From assembly GCF_020080835.1 (NCBI RefSeq), contig NC_058158.1, positions 14,260,001-14,324,000 on the forward strand: a stretch of DNA of 64,000 nucleotides, given 5' to 3'. This document shows, piece by piece, positions 12,950 to 25,995 of this stretch. Position numbers and translations under genes: made by a program. The notes beneath the pieces were generated by a model. It was not told the DNA's origin and did no database searches. It saw nothing but the letters and a program-made list of their open reading frames with translations. Within the stretch, counting starts at the first letter, position 1, and every line of letters begins with the position of its first letter. Source of the stretch: Cotesia glomerata. Its lineage: Eukaryota > Arthropoda > Insecta > Hymenoptera > Braconidae.

Positions 12950-13754
12950 ATTCGGGCCGGTAGATTTTGAGTAACCTCGAAAGTAAAACTTTCAAAAAAA
13001 CGTTTTTTTGAAGTTATTTATAATCTGTTAAATCTATCGATTCCAAAAACTTATCAGCTCTTAAGCTTAAAAAATTGCGTCGATCGCCGTCAACGCGATA
13101 AAAATCGGTTGATTCGTTCGTGAGATATCGTGAACGAAATATTTGGGAAAAAGTGTTTTTCTTACATAACTCCGATATTTATTTCTGGATCGTTTTTGAT
13201 TCAATAAGATGATTTTTAGAGCTTAACAAACCACACCAATTGCTGCCAATAACGTCAAAATCGGTTGAATAGTTCGAGAGATATTTAATTTTATTTAAAA
13301 AATTAAAAAAAAGAATTTTTTCAACACGACTTTAAAATTTTACGTTCGATTGTCTGGTGAGTTATAAATAATCTTTTTGGTCTAGAAAGACTGTATAGAA
13401 TACCGTTATTTTTTTTAAAATCAGTTAATTCGTTTGTGAAATATCGTTGTTAACAAAATTCTAAAAAATTGTTTTTTTTTTAATACATTTTAATTGGCTT
13501 TACCAATCGATTCTAAAAACTTATCGGTTTTTAAGCTTGGGAACCCGCGTTGATCGCCGTCAATGCGATTGAAATTGGTTGATTAGTTTGAGAGATATCG
13601 TTGTCGAAATAGTTAAAAAAACGCGTTTTTTTTTTAATTAGTCCGACATTTTTGACCTGATTTATTAATGCTCTTGGCATGAAATGTTGAGCGCTTAGGT
13701 ATGGAGTTAGCGGGAATTTGCAGGGATGACCTTTTGGGTCAACCGTTTTCTTAA
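12950..13754 (+). mobile_element. HINE-like repeat, 5'-truncated copy
   Basis: Begins in the internal modules (GGTAGATTTTGAGTAACC), lacks the AACTTCCC end and the AC tract, and keeps the 3' end (TTAGCGGGAATTTGCAGGG, GGGTCAACCGTTTTCTTAA, T-run). More diverged than copy A. Confidence 0.55.
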
Positions 13755-13763
13755 TTTTTTATT

Positions 13764-13939
13764 CACAGTAAAAAATTTTGCGTTATTGCGTCAAAAAATT
13801 TTGTGTTAAATATTTCACCCTTTTTTGTGTTGATTTAACAGAATAAATGTTAAATTTACACATAAGAGTGTTAAATATTTAACATAAAAATTTTTAACAC
13901 AAAATTTTTTGACTCAATAATGCAAAATTTTTTACTGTG
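13764..13939. mobile_element. MITE-like element with CACAGTAAAAA termini, copy 1
   Basis: About 176 bp. The left end reads CACAGTAAAAAATTTTGCGT and the right end is its near-perfect inverse (GCAAAATTTTTTACTGTG), with inverted homology of roughly 50 bp including GTCAAAAAATTTTGTGTTAA. No coding capacity. A related element is at 47147-47338. The superfamily cannot be told from this alone, and no clear target duplication was seen. Confidence 0.55.
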
Positions 13940-14007
13940 TACTGAATACATACCGAAAAGATTCAAAACATAAAACAAGTAAGAAACATATTGAGTTTTC
14001 TTGGGGA

Positions 14008-14310
14008 CCCGTTTTACCCCACTTTTCTCAATTTTTTAATTTCGATGGATACAAAAACATTAATATCATTAACTCAGTAAAAGGCCAAAAAAAGTGAAAC
14101 AAGCTGAAAAACTCATATTATAAAAATTTTCTGGTGACCCATTTTGCCCCACATTTTCAATTTTTCATTTTCAATGAACATAGCAAATTGAGGTCAAATA
14201 CTTGGCAAGAGACTAAAAAAAAGTAAAACCAGAGAAAAACACTAAGGATTTCAACTTTTTTTTCTTAAGGGGCCCATTTTGCCCCCCCCCCCCCTCCTTA
14301 CCCTTAAATG
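14008..14310. repeat. Dispersed repeat ending in GGGGCCCATTTTGCCCC
   Basis: Shares a roughly 290-bp block with 18278-18563: AATTTCGATxGATACAAAA, AACTCAGTAAAAGGCC, CCCATTTTGCCCCACATTTT, CAAATACTTGGCAA, and a final CATTTTGCCCC with a C-run. A shorter related end is at 4930-5030. Class unknown. Confidence 0.7.
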
Positions 14311-14598
14311 AGGTTTGACTCATATTCAATTTGAGTATATTTCATATGTATAGTAAAAAATTTACAGAAAAAAATCCGCACTGACACTCGAAAAGTTGCC
14401 CATTCCAGTATAAACCATTCTCAATGATCCTTAACTTCTTTAATCTCGTGGATTACTTGGGTCCAGCTTGGTTGACTGCTCTTGATTAGAGATATGTTCT
14501 GCTCTCTGGTACATGAATGCTTGCACTCACATATGGTTACTACCATCTTACAATAACACTGAAAATATGTCATAGCTATTTTTTAATAATCTTTTTAA

Positions 14599-14771
14599 CT
14601 TCCCGCTAAGAAAATCGAAGATTTTCGAAAAATCGGGAAGTTATTGTTTTCACCCCGTTTTGCAAAAATCGAGGTTTCAACAGATCTCGACGTTTTGGAG
14701 TCCTAAGAAGCTTCGCTGACTATTTTTACGATGATGTCCGTACGTCTGTATGTATGTGCGCGCGCGCGTGT

Positions 14772-14839
<68 letters not shown>

Positions 14840-16117
14840 AAACCTCGTATAACTTTTGAACGGCTTGACTGATTTGATCGCAGTTGGTGTCATTCGAAAG
14901 GTCTTCGCCTAACTTAAATTTCCTGTACGTTAGAACCGATTCGGATCAGTAGATTTCGAGAAATCGCAAAAAAAACTAAAAAAAAAATTTTTTTCAAATG
15001 TTGTTTTTTTCAGATAACTTTTAAACGGCTCTACCGATCGATTCCAAAAACTAATCAGCTCTAGACAATAAAAAACCACGTCGATCGCCACCAAGCTGGT
15101 CGAAATCGGTTAATTCATTCGAGAGATATCGTGAACGAAACAAAACCGAAAAAAGTGTTTTTTCGAAATTACTCCGAAATTTTTGGTTCGATCAATTAAA
15201 ACCTGAAAATTTTTTATGAGGCTGATAAAACTGCGTCGAATGCCGCCAACCGCGTAAAAATCGGTTGATCCATTCAAAAGTTATTGCGGTTTGAAAATTC
15301 CAAAAGTAGTGTTCTATCAAACTTCTATCAGACTTTTGAGCTCGAAGAGCTCAAATGCATAGAAATACTATCTCTTTGAGATAAGGCTGGCAATAGCCTA
15401 GTCGGCTCGGTGCCCTCTTTTCGAAAGAGTGGGACCCGGGTTCGATCCCAACACGCACCACTATTTTTCAGTGATTATAAATAAAAATTTGTGCGTTACG
15501 TTGCCAGCCTCTAAAAGTGGCAGAGATAGCCGGGCGGCACACGTCTGACTTGGGTGATCACCCATTTAAGCAACAACTTGAATGGGTGACCACTCTAGTC
15601 GGCGTTGGTTAGCGCGAGGGATCTCTGCACACTAGGAGAGGGGCCTAATGCTCCAGTGGTCGATAAAGAAGAGTTTCTTATCAATCACTGTTGACTTAGC
15701 CCAGCTCCGACTGTACTATCATGGGTTTTCTCTGTGGTTTCCCCATGGTTCTGTTCCAACAGCCTGAGAGGTGAGGTTCAGGGTGAATGCGGTACAGAAA
15801 GTACAAGTCGGTCCACAGCCGCAAAAAATTTAAATAAAAATAAAGTGTCGGGTGGGACTTGCTAAGGTCCAATATGAGAAATAGAAAAAGCGTAGAGCTA
15901 GGAGAAAAAGAGGAATCAGCCTTGTAAAAACCGAGAGGAGTACAAGTAAAGCATAGTAATAAATACTATCTCTTTGCGCTCAGCGAGCTCAAAATATCAC
16001 ATTAATTATATTTTGAGCTCAAAAATCTCAAAAACGTCATAAGTACAATTTTAAGCACCCAGGTATGGAATTAGCGGAAAGTTGCAGGGATGGCCTTTAG
16101 GGTGAACCGTTTTACTA
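14599..16117 (+). mobile_element. HINE-like repeat, copy B, interrupted by a SINE
   Basis: Has both ends: AACTTCCCGCTAAGAAAATC at the 5' side, and TTAGCGGAAAGTTGCAGGG, the hairpin and CTAA plus T-run at the 3' side. A mixed CG/TG tract lies at ~14756-14836. The 3' half is split at 15379-15960 by a SINE-like insertion; the flanking HINE sequence is continuous once the 16-bp target duplication is accounted for. Confidence 0.65.
15379..15960 (+). mobile_element. SINE-like element, tRNA-derived head with a 5S rRNA-like segment
   Basis: 582 bp flanked by identical 16-bp direct repeats AAATACTATCTCTTTG (15363-15378 and 15961-15976), a convincing target-site duplication. The head has a pol III A box (TAGCCTAGTCGG, 15394-15405) and B box (GGTTCGATCCC, 15439-15449). 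The body contains GATCACCCATTTAAGCAAC and then ACTTGAATGGGTGACCAC (15556-15593). This resembles the middle and 3' half of 5S rRNA (GATCACC..TTAAGCA..C and ACTTGGATGGGTGACC) with the part between them deleted. Further on it has a GGTTTTCTCTGTGGTTTCCCC block and an A-rich stretch. No protein. The SINE call is firm; the 5S origin of the body is inference. Confidence 0.75.
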
Positions 16118-16836
16118 ATTTTTTTTTTTTTTTAATATCTCCGAATAGGCTGAATCGATCGACCTCAAAAAATAAGCAGCTCTTAACCTTGAAAACCCGC
16201 ATCGATCGCCACCAAAAGCGTCAGAATCGGTTGATGCGTTCATGAGATATTGTCGAAAAAAATCGAAAAAAGTGTTTTTTTTTGTAATAACTCCGAAATT
16301 TTTCATCAGATAAATTTTTTTTGTTCTAAATATTTTATAGCTCAAAAACGTTATAAGTGCAATTTTAAGCGCCTAGGTATGGAATTAGCGGGAAGTGGCA
16401 GGGATGACCTTTAAAATTATTTATAGAGCTCAAAAAACTACATCGATTGCCGCTAACCGCGTGCAAATCGGTTAATTCATTCAAAAGTTATAGCAGTTTG
16501 AAAATTAAAAAAATTAGGATGACTAGTAGATTTTGAAAATTTTCAACAATTAAATGAAACAAAAAATGTTTGTTTCCATAACTTTAAAACGGATGTAACG
16601 ATTAATTACAAAATCTAATCCTGCAAGCCCCATCAAATACGATTGATTCGATCGAATAACACAATTAAAAATTTTCAAAAAAAAATGTTGTCAAAAGAAC
16701 TAGATTTTTGAGCTCGAAAAGCTTAAATCTTCAGAATAGATCATGTCTCGAGCATTTTAAACTCGTATACAATCTATAGATAGCGGAAAGTTCCAGGGAT
16801 GGCCTGCAGGGTCAACCGTTTTTCAGATTTTTTTTT
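16118..16836 (+). mobile_element. HINE-like remnants in tandem
   Basis: Two decayed 3' portions follow copy B directly. One ends around 16410 (GGAATTAGCGGGAAGTGGCAGGG) and one at ~16836 (TAGCGGAAAGTTCCAGGG, GGGTCAACCGTTTTTCAGA, T-run). The 5' ends and microsatellite are missing. Confidence 0.5.
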
Positions 16837-17198
16837 ATGAAAATTCAAGCTTACATATGGTAAATATACCAATAGTTGACCGATTAAGAATTTTCAGCTA
16901 TTACATTTCGTGTAAATTTGTTACTATAGTCTAAAAAAAAGTTATTAGAAGTTTATGTTGTCTATTAATGAGTAAATTTTGGATATGTGATGTTTTTTAT
17001 TTTAATTAATATCAAAATTACATGAAAATTTACTTAAAGCACAGGTAACAAAAACACCAGTATTTGACCGGCGTGAACCAATAGTTGACCGCTAATGTTC
17101 CAATAGTTGACCGATTCAAAAATATGATTATTTTCCTGGTTTGACTCTTATTTAAACCTAACTTTCGCTAATCATAGAAATAAAGTGAAAATCGCATC

Positions 17199-17270
17199 CG
17201 TCCTATCCGAGATTCGAACCCGAGCCGCGCGCTTACTAGACCGATACCTAACCCCTACACTATACGACCG
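17199..17270 (-). other. tRNA-like sequence inside the TIR element
   Basis: On the minus strand it reads TATAGTGTAGGGGTTAGGTA followed downstream by CTCGGGTTCGAATCTCGG, that is, an A-box-like and an intact B-box-like block with tRNA spacing. D- and T-arm sequence looks Asp/Glu-like. I could not complete a good acceptor stem or anticodon loop, and a diverged copy occurs at 44923-44994 in the same repeat context, so it is a tRNA-derived repeat part rather than a cellular tRNA gene. Confidence 0.5.
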
Positions 17271-18277
17271 ATGAGCTGCTGAACATCTCATCATTCTCAT
17301 AAGTTAAATCTATATAATGATAAAGTGTGACGATTTAATATTTATATAATTTATGTTATTTAATATTGTGTTTTGATGAAAATTAATTATTTTTTACACA
17401 TGGTCATTAATTTAAAAAAATGCGAAAGTCAAGTCCTTATATTACTCTAGACTTTGTACATCATTCTGTGGATTTTCAATATTTCATTATAAATTTTAAT
17501 ATTTAAAATTATCAATATTAAAAATTTAACTGTAAATTATTAAATTTTAATTTTTTTAAAAACCATATCAATTTTGACGATAGGTAATTATTTTGGTTGA
17601 ATAATAAATTTTCAATTTTAGCATTTGCTAACAAATATTCGATAAACAATAAATTTTTACAACTTTAAAGAAATTCATTGTATTGAATCAAGACGAAAAA
17701 TTATTGAATCAAATAAAATTCACTTAAACCAATATAAATTTCTTAGTTTAAGAATTTTTCTTTTCAGATCAAGAAGAAAAATTTTTTCAGTTAATAAATT
17801 TAATTTTTTAATTATTGATGGAAATTTTCATCGAATAATTGATAGAAAAATCAATTGTTAATAAATATAATTTTCGTGTCATTTTGAATTCTCCGAGTTC
17901 AAAAATTTGATAGAAGTTTAATAAAACACTATTTTTTGAATTTTTAAACTGTAATAACTTTTGAATGAATGAACCGATTTCTACACGGTTGGCAGCATTC
18001 AACGCAGTTTTTGAAGCCTCAAAAAGAATCTTTTAGTTTAAATTGATTGAACGAGGAATTTCGAAGTGATTCCGAAAAAATACTTTTTTTGTTTTTTTTT
18101 TCGACAACGATAACTAACTACCGAATCAACTGATTTTGACCGGGCTGGCTGCGATCAATATGGTTTTTTGATGTTAAGAGCTGATTAGTTTTTAGAATCG
18201 ATCGGTAAATCCGTTTAAACGTTATTCCAAAAGAACCACATTTGAAAAAAATTTTTTTTTTAATTTTTTTGAGATTT

Positions 18278-18563
18278 CTCACTTTTCTCAATTTTTTAAT
18301 TTCGATAGATACAAAATAATCAATACCATAGACTCAGTAAAAGGCCAAAAAAAGGAAGACAAGTTAAAAAACTCATATGATAAACATTTTTTGAAGGTGG
18401 CCCATTTTGCCCCACATTTTAAATTTTTTATTTTCAATAAACAGAACAAATTAATGTCAAATACTTGGCAAATGACTGAAAAAAACGTAAAACCAGAGAA
18501 AAACATTAAGGATTTCAACATTTTTGTCTTAATAGGTCCATTTTGCCCCCTCCCCCTTCTCTT
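18278..18563. repeat. Dispersed repeat ending in GGTCCATTTTGCCCC, copy 2
   Basis: Second copy of the block at 14008-14310 in the same orientation. It is nested in the TIR element. Confidence 0.7.
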
Positions 18564-18724
18564 TCTTAATGATAAATTAACTTTAGATTTTCCATTGAAT
18601 GGCCAAGGCTAAGTTATCCAGTCTTGACCCAAGCCTAGTACACCATTAAATAGCCAGAGCTAGATGAGCCATGATGAGTCTTGGTTCAAGTCTGGTTCAC
18701 CAAAGGAACGGCCGAGACTCGTAC

Positions 18725-18910
18725 TCCAAAAAATTAAATATCTCGATAGAAGTAAATTTTCATTAACATTTTTATTGATTAACATGTCAAATGGAAAGAT
18801 CAAATAATATTGAATCATTTTTTTTCATTCAATATGTATAATTGCACGCTAAAATAATATAAAATGGGTATCAAATATTTTCGAGAAAAATTTTCTCAAG
18901 GTGAGAAAAT
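18725..18910. repeat. 185-bp block shared with 36245-36430
   Basis: Nearly identical to 36245-36430: CCAAAAAATTAAATATCTCG, TCAACATGTCAAATGG-like text, ATTGCACGCTAAAATAATAT and ATGGGTATCAAATATT are shared in order. Non-coding. Confidence 0.75.
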
Positions 18911-19608
18911 TTTTTTCTCGGCTGAAGTAAGGGGCGCTGCTTCCCTAAAGTATCTAAAAATCTTGATCAAATACAAAAATTTATTGTAGCAAGTATTTAT
19001 GATAATTTGAATTAAGAAAAAATGGCTTCCACCAAGAATAGAATTTAAAGAATAATTTTTACTTCGGCCAATACAACTTCGGCCTTCCTTCAGGCACCCG
19101 AATTTAATTGAAGTTAATAAAAATTTATGAAGAGGCTAATATTGACGGACTTAAGGGTTCAAAATCGGACCTCTCGGTGAATATTCGGACTTGTGGGTTC
19201 AAAATCGGAGCTATGGGACTACAGGGCTCTCAGTCAGATCTATTTCGGACTAAAGGGTTCTATATAGGCTCTAAATTTCGACTCGGGTGTTAATTATGAT
19301 TGTTATTAGTTTAGCTTTGTTAAAAAAATATTTTTGTATCTGAATAATTTTTATTTAATAAAAATTGTTCGATGTTTGTATATTATCGGTCAACTACTGG
19401 TGCTCGGTCAACTACTGGTACATTTACCCTATGTACATAATAATCATTTAGTATTAACTTAAAAATTTTCTTCAAGTCGGTATGATATAAGAATTAATAC
19501 GATACTAAATTTTTTTATAAATTAAAAGTGTTTTATAAAAAAAAAAAAGCATTTTGTATTTCTTTGAGTTTAAACCGCATTTAATCTTAATGAATGAATA
19601 AAAAAAAA

Positions 19609-20545
<937 letters not shown>

Positions 20546-21192
20546 AAAAATTAGGATGACGGTTGACCCTAAAGGCCATCCCTGCAACCTCCCGCTCATT
20601 TTGTACTTAAGCGTTCAAAATGACCGTTCGTTTTTGAGCTCTTCAAGCTCAAAAATATGATTTTTGTGTCATTTGAGCTCTTCGAGCTCAAAACTAATAG
20701 CAGTTTAATAAAACACAATTTTTTGAATTCTCAAACGGCAATAACTTTTGAATGAATAAACCGATTTTTACGCGGTTGGTGACATTAGACACAGTTTTTG
20801 AAGCCCCATGAATAATATTAAAATTTAAATCGATCGAGCCAGGAGTTTCGAAGTAATTCCGAAAACACACTTTTTTCGGTTTTTTTCGACAACGATAACT
20901 TACGAACGAATCAACCGATTTTGACCAGACTTGCGGTGATCGACGTTGTTTTTTGATCTTGAGAGCTGATTAGATTTTGAAATTGATCGGTAAAGGCATT
21001 TAAAAGTAATTCCAAAAAAACCACATTTCAAAAAATTTTTTTTTGTAGTTTTTTTGAGATTTCTCAAAATCGACTGCTTCGAATCGGTCTGAATGGTATT
21101 CAAAATTCAAATTCGGTCAAGGCCTTTCGAATGGCACCAATCGCGATAAAATCGGTCAAGTCGTTCAAAAGTTATGAGAGGTTCACATACGG

Positions 21193-21296
<104 letters not shown>

Positions 21297-21716
21297 CTGC
21301 GGCAGAGGAGAAATTACCACCAGGCGCGTCTCCCTGTAGCGGATAGGAGAACGCTCGCTGTCCTTGGATGACACTAGGTCTCTTAGTTGATGAGGTACAG
21401 AGGGTAGGAGCCAAATAAAATATGCTCCCGTGGACAAAACTCCCCCCCTTCAATGGGTTGGTCACACTTACTGACCTAGCAAGGCGATCGTTCCTTGCTG
21501 TAACTCACTGGGAGTGTCCGGAACCCGTGTCGATTATTTTCGACGATGCGGACCACGGCTGATGTGAGCTTGCTCTGCTGAGGTGTAAGTTGCAGCAGTG
21601 GATCAGGAGCCAGTCACTGCGGGCCTTGATCACGAAGTACGCATTGAATGTTAGAGATCAGAATCTTCACCGCCCCGAGCGAGTCTAGTCCGTCCGTGTA
21701 TTCCGGGACTGGCTAA

Positions 21717-23067
21717 TTGTCGACTAGGCCTCAGGGAACTGGAGTAGGAGTACTATCTCCTATCTCTAAATCAAAAAGTATAAGTAATTTACAAGAAATA
21801 AACAAAAGTGGAAACGGGCTTCATGCCCAACAAGCAGCGATTGAAACAAGCGCTGAAATGAAGAGAACGCAAGCGCTGGAGCGCCTTGAAAAGCTGACCA
21901 TTGAGCTGCAAGAGTTTGTCCAAACAAAGGTCAATATCCACAAGGAGATAAAGACCAAGACAACCGGTATAGTCTATGCTCTTAGAAGATTCAAGAAACT
22001 GGACGAGGAATGGCAGTCATCACGACGACGCATTCAAAGTGAAGTTGAGACTGAAAAAGCAATGGACACTGGAGCCGATTGTAAACTGCGAATCTGCTGC
22101 TAAGGACAAAGGTGAAAATGGCACAAGGCGTGGAAAGAGAAAGGACCGAAACTCGCCCGAGCCAACCGACAAAGTCACAAAGAGAAAGGACTTGAAAAAA
22201 GCCCTCCGTAACGAGTAGCAGAGCAGAGTGACGAACCTAAGAAGGCGTCGGATTGGGAAAAAGTACAGTCTAAGAAGGAGAAGAGGAAGCTAGCTAGAGA
22301 GCAACTCTCAAAGCAGCCGCCGAAGGAGCTCAGGCCAGAGCCTAAGCGGAAAAAACCATGCAAATGGATTAGACCCGACGCACTGATCATCCACCCCGCC
22401 GAGAAAACAAAGTATGCCGAAATTCTGCGTCGCATAAAGCAGGACGTCCCAGATGAGCAGGTTCGTTCAACTGTGGATAAGATCAACAAGATTAGAAGTG
22501 GCGACTTGTTGATTACGATTTCGAGGAAGAGCACTAACAAAGGTCAAGCCCTGCAAAAGACGATCGCGGACATCCTTAAGGAGGAGACCAAAGTGATCTG
22601 CAAAGGGCCACAGGAGACCATCGAGATTCGAGATGTCGATGACGACACGACGAAAGAGCATATTCAGACCGCTATAAAGAGGGAAGCTGGAGAAAGTTGT
22701 GAAATCCCACTAGACAGCCACAGTGTCACTACCAGCAGCTGCTGCACAAAAGTTACTGGAGGGAAACTGCAAAATAAGGATCGGCTGGGTCAATTGCCGA
22801 ATGAGAGCAACGAAGAGACCCATACAATGCTTCAAATGCTGGCACTTTGGGCACTTCGGATCTCAGTGCAAAAGTGAAATCGACCGGTCTAAGCAGTGCA
22901 TAAGGTGCGGAAAAGAAGGACACAAAATTGCTGATTGTAAAAATCCAGCTAAATGTGCACTGTGCGTTGAACGGCACGGCGTAGAAAAGGCGGCTCAGCA
23001 TGCAGGCACGAACAAATGCCCCGTCTTCCAAGAAGCGCTCCAGAAGATGACGAAGCCAAGAACATGA
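21717..23067 (+). pseudogene. Retrotransposon 1 ORF1 (gag-like), frameshifted
   Basis: Would encode a nucleic-acid-binding gag-like protein that packages the element RNA. The frame opens at MSTRPQG; a helical, charged segment (ERLEKLTIELQEFVQ) and a basic KR-rich stretch follow. The C-terminal part (22828-22938) has two clear CX2CX4HX4C knuckles, CFKCWHFGHFGSQC and CIRCGKEGHKIADC, plus a third Cys-rich unit beginning CALC. The reading frame shifts at least three times between about 22000 and 22730, so no full product is possible. The stop overlaps the ORF2 start in an ATGA arrangement at 23064-23067. An upstream start inside the leader cannot be excluded. Confidence 0.8.
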
Positions 23068-25995
23068 AGATATTGCAGCTCAACCTCAATCATTGTGACC
23101 TGCTCATGCAAACTGTGCGTGAATTAGAGGCAGACGTAGCACTTATAAGTGAGCCTTATAGACACCTGAGTAACCAACCCTGGAAATCCGACAGCACTAA
23201 CAAAGCCGTCATCTGGTCCTGCGGTAAATGTCCTTTTCAGAAAACAGTCAACAATAAAGAAGCCGGCTTCGTAGCAGCATGGGTAGATGGCCTCCGCTTC
23301 TACAGTTGCTATGCACCACCTAGTCTCTCTAATAAACAGTTTGAAGACTTCCTTGATCGGCTAACAGAGGACGCAAGAAAACACTTTCCCGTGGTAATAG
23401 TTGGTGACTTCAATTCCTGGGCAGCAGACTGGGGCAGCAAGCTCACTAATACACGTAGAAAAGCACTTCTCGAGGCAATGGCCACACTGGACGTGATCCT
23501 TCTTAACACCGGTGACACGCCAACGTATACTAAGGGAGAGGCAAACACAATTGTCGACCTTACATTTGTCAGCAGTTGCTTAGCTCGAAGAGGTTTTTTT
23601 TTGGAAAGTATTGAACATCTACACAGCCAGTGACCATAGTGCGATACTATGGGAAATATCAACTGGCCAGAATCTAACAAGAGTCAACAGGAACGCCAGC
23701 GCGGTCGGGTGGAAAGTTAAATCTCTCGACCTCACTGTTTTAGTAGTAGCCCTAGAGTGCGATCCGATCATCGTAGAAACTGCTGAAGAGAAGACCAAGG
23801 ACCTAATAAGAAGAGTCACTCAGGCTTGCGACGCCAGTATGTCTCGAAAACGTGGTATGAATACAAGACCTTCGGTGCACTGGTGGAACGATCACATTAG
23901 CATTCTACGTTCAGAGTGTCTCAAAAAAAGAAGAAAGTCTCAGCGTGGCTACAGACGACCTAACTCCGCAGAGCTGTTGGCAGAGTATAAAAAGGCCCGT
24001 CGAGAACTAAACAGAGCCATTAAAGAAAACAAAAGACGCTGCTGGCAGGAACTGGTCGTGAAGTAGAAAAAGATCTAGGGGCAGACCGTATAAGGTGGTT
24101 ATGACCCACCTGAAATGCCAGCCAATGCCATCCCCTTACGTGTCCACAGCTCTTAGAGAAGATTGTTACTGCGCTGTTTCCCCAACAGCCGGTATTCACC
24201 TACAAGTTGGAGCAGCTCAACCCTGAAGACATCCCAACTATCACGTCGGACGAGTTGATAGAGGCAGGCAATCGAGTAGGGAATAATAAGGCGCCGGGAT
24301 TAGACGGAATCCCTAATATTGCCCTGAAATCAATCCTTAGGGCAGCACCGGCATTATTCCTGGATGTTAACGATACACTAAGAACGGCTAGTGCTAATTC
24401 CGAAGGGGAAAAAGCCGCCGGAAGAACCGTCATCCTACCGACCACTCTGCATGTTAGACACGGCTGGCAAGATATTCGAGCGCATAATTCATCAGAGAAT
24501 AGAGGCTGTAGTCGATCCACTCCTGGCAGAAAACGAGTTTGGTTTCCGAAAAGGACGGTCAACTCTGGATGCGATCAAATTGGTTGTTGATACAGCCAAG
24601 GATGCAATCGCTGGAACGAGATGGAAGGGTGGAAAGAAGAAATACTGCTTGGTGGCTGTTTTGGACTTCAAGAATGCCTTCAACTCCGCTAACTGGGACT
24701 GCGTTATGCGGGCTCTAGAAGAAAAAAACGTACCAGGATACCTTCGCAGAATGGTAGCGAGCTACTTCACAAATAGGGTTCTGAAATATGACACGAAGAA
24801 CGGTACGGAAGAGTACGAAATCACTGGAGGAGTGCCACAGGGATCAGTTTTAGGTCCTCTGCTATGGAACATCATGTATGATGGCCTCCTGAGAATAGCA
24901 TTGCCTACGGGAGTCAAACTTGTAGCATACGCGGATGACGTAGCTGTCGTGATCGTCGCAAAGCACCTCGAAAAGATAGAAATGGCATTTGATATTACAT
25001 TCAGACGAGTCAATTTGTGGATGGACATGGTGAACTTGCAACTAGCCAAGCATAAAACCGAGGCAGTGCTTATCACCAGTAGAAAAACGGTAGAAACTAT
25101 CAAGTTGAGAGTCAGAGAATAAGAAATCACATCACAACCATTTATCGGTTATCTGGGAGTGATGCTGGATGTCCGACTCAACTTCAAGCAGCAGGTGGAA
25201 CACGTCAGTGCCAAAGCGTCAGTAGTAAGGGCTAGTCTCGCACGGCTGATGCCTAACATTGGAGGCCCAATGCAGAGCAGGAGGCTACTATTGTCATCAG
25301 TAGTCACATCAGTGCTCACTTACGGAATATCCATTTGGGCTGATGCACTGGAAACCCAAGAATCATGGAGAAAAGCTGGACCAGTATATCGACTGAGTGC
25401 CCTACGAGTAGCTAGTGCCTTCCGCACTATATCAGAAGAAGCAGTGTGCATCATTGCCGGAACCCTACCTCTTAGAGTTCTAGCAGAGGAAAGACGAGCC
25501 TTTAACCAACGAAAAAGGTCAACTGCACTGAGCCCTGAAGAACTTAGAATTGAAGAACGGCAGAACAGCATAGGCCGATGGCAACTACAATGGGATGCTG
25601 CAGAGAAGGGTAGGTGGACGCACCGCCTCATACCTCGGATCTACATTTGGCTTAACCGGAATCACGGCGAGGTCAATTACTATCTTACGCAGATGTTGTC
25701 GGAACACGGGTGTTTTCGAGAGTATCTACACCGCTTTAAGCACGATGACTCTTCGGAGTGCCCGTCCTGCCCAGGAGTTGCTGAAGATGCGGAGCACGTC
25801 TTCTTTGTATGTCCTCGTTTCGATCCATAGCGTGAAGAGTTGGAGAGGATCCTGAACCAGAGAATGCAACCAGATTCACTAGTGGAAGCAATGTTGTCAT
25901 CAGAAGCTGCCTGGAACGCTACCAACACGTTTGCAACAGAAGTCCTCAAAGACTTGCGTTCCACCGAAAGAAGAAGAGCAAACATCAGAAGATAG
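23064..25995 (+). pseudogene. Retrotransposon 1 ORF2 (endonuclease-reverse transcriptase), broken
   Basis: Would nick the target and reverse transcribe the element RNA at the nick. Endonuclease motifs in order: LQLNLNHC, ISEPY (catalytic Glu), VIVGDFNSWAADWG, and SDHSAILWE after a frameshift in a T9 run near 23595. The reverse transcriptase carries KAPGLDGIP, AVLDFKNAFNSANW, GVPQGSVLGPLLWN and YADD. A C-terminal CPSCPGVAEDAEHVFFVC knuckle follows. Breaks seen: the T-run frameshift, in-frame stops near 24066, 25122 and 25830, and another frameshift near 24390. About 975 codons, the usual size for R1-type ORF2. A dead copy. Confidence 0.85.

Larger units (their letters stand above)
16858..19429. 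mobile_element. 2.6-kb non-autonomous TIR element
   Basis: Left terminus TGGTAAATATACCAATAGTT then GACCGA; right terminus is the inverse of GGGTAAATGTACCAGTAGTT then GACCGA. Inverted homology covers ~26 bp with few mismatches, and a TA dinucleotide abuts both ends (a possible TA target duplication). The motif CCARTAGTTGACCG is repeated inside the left end (near 17078 and 17100, with a diverged copy at ~17056) and once more inside the right end. There is no transposase frame. The interior holds a tRNA-like sequence, a HINE fragment (17930-18270), the GGGGCCCATTTTGCCCC repeat and a 185-bp shared block, so it is composite. Internal parts recur at 44860-45360 and, inverted, at 48940-49230. Confidence 0.6.
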
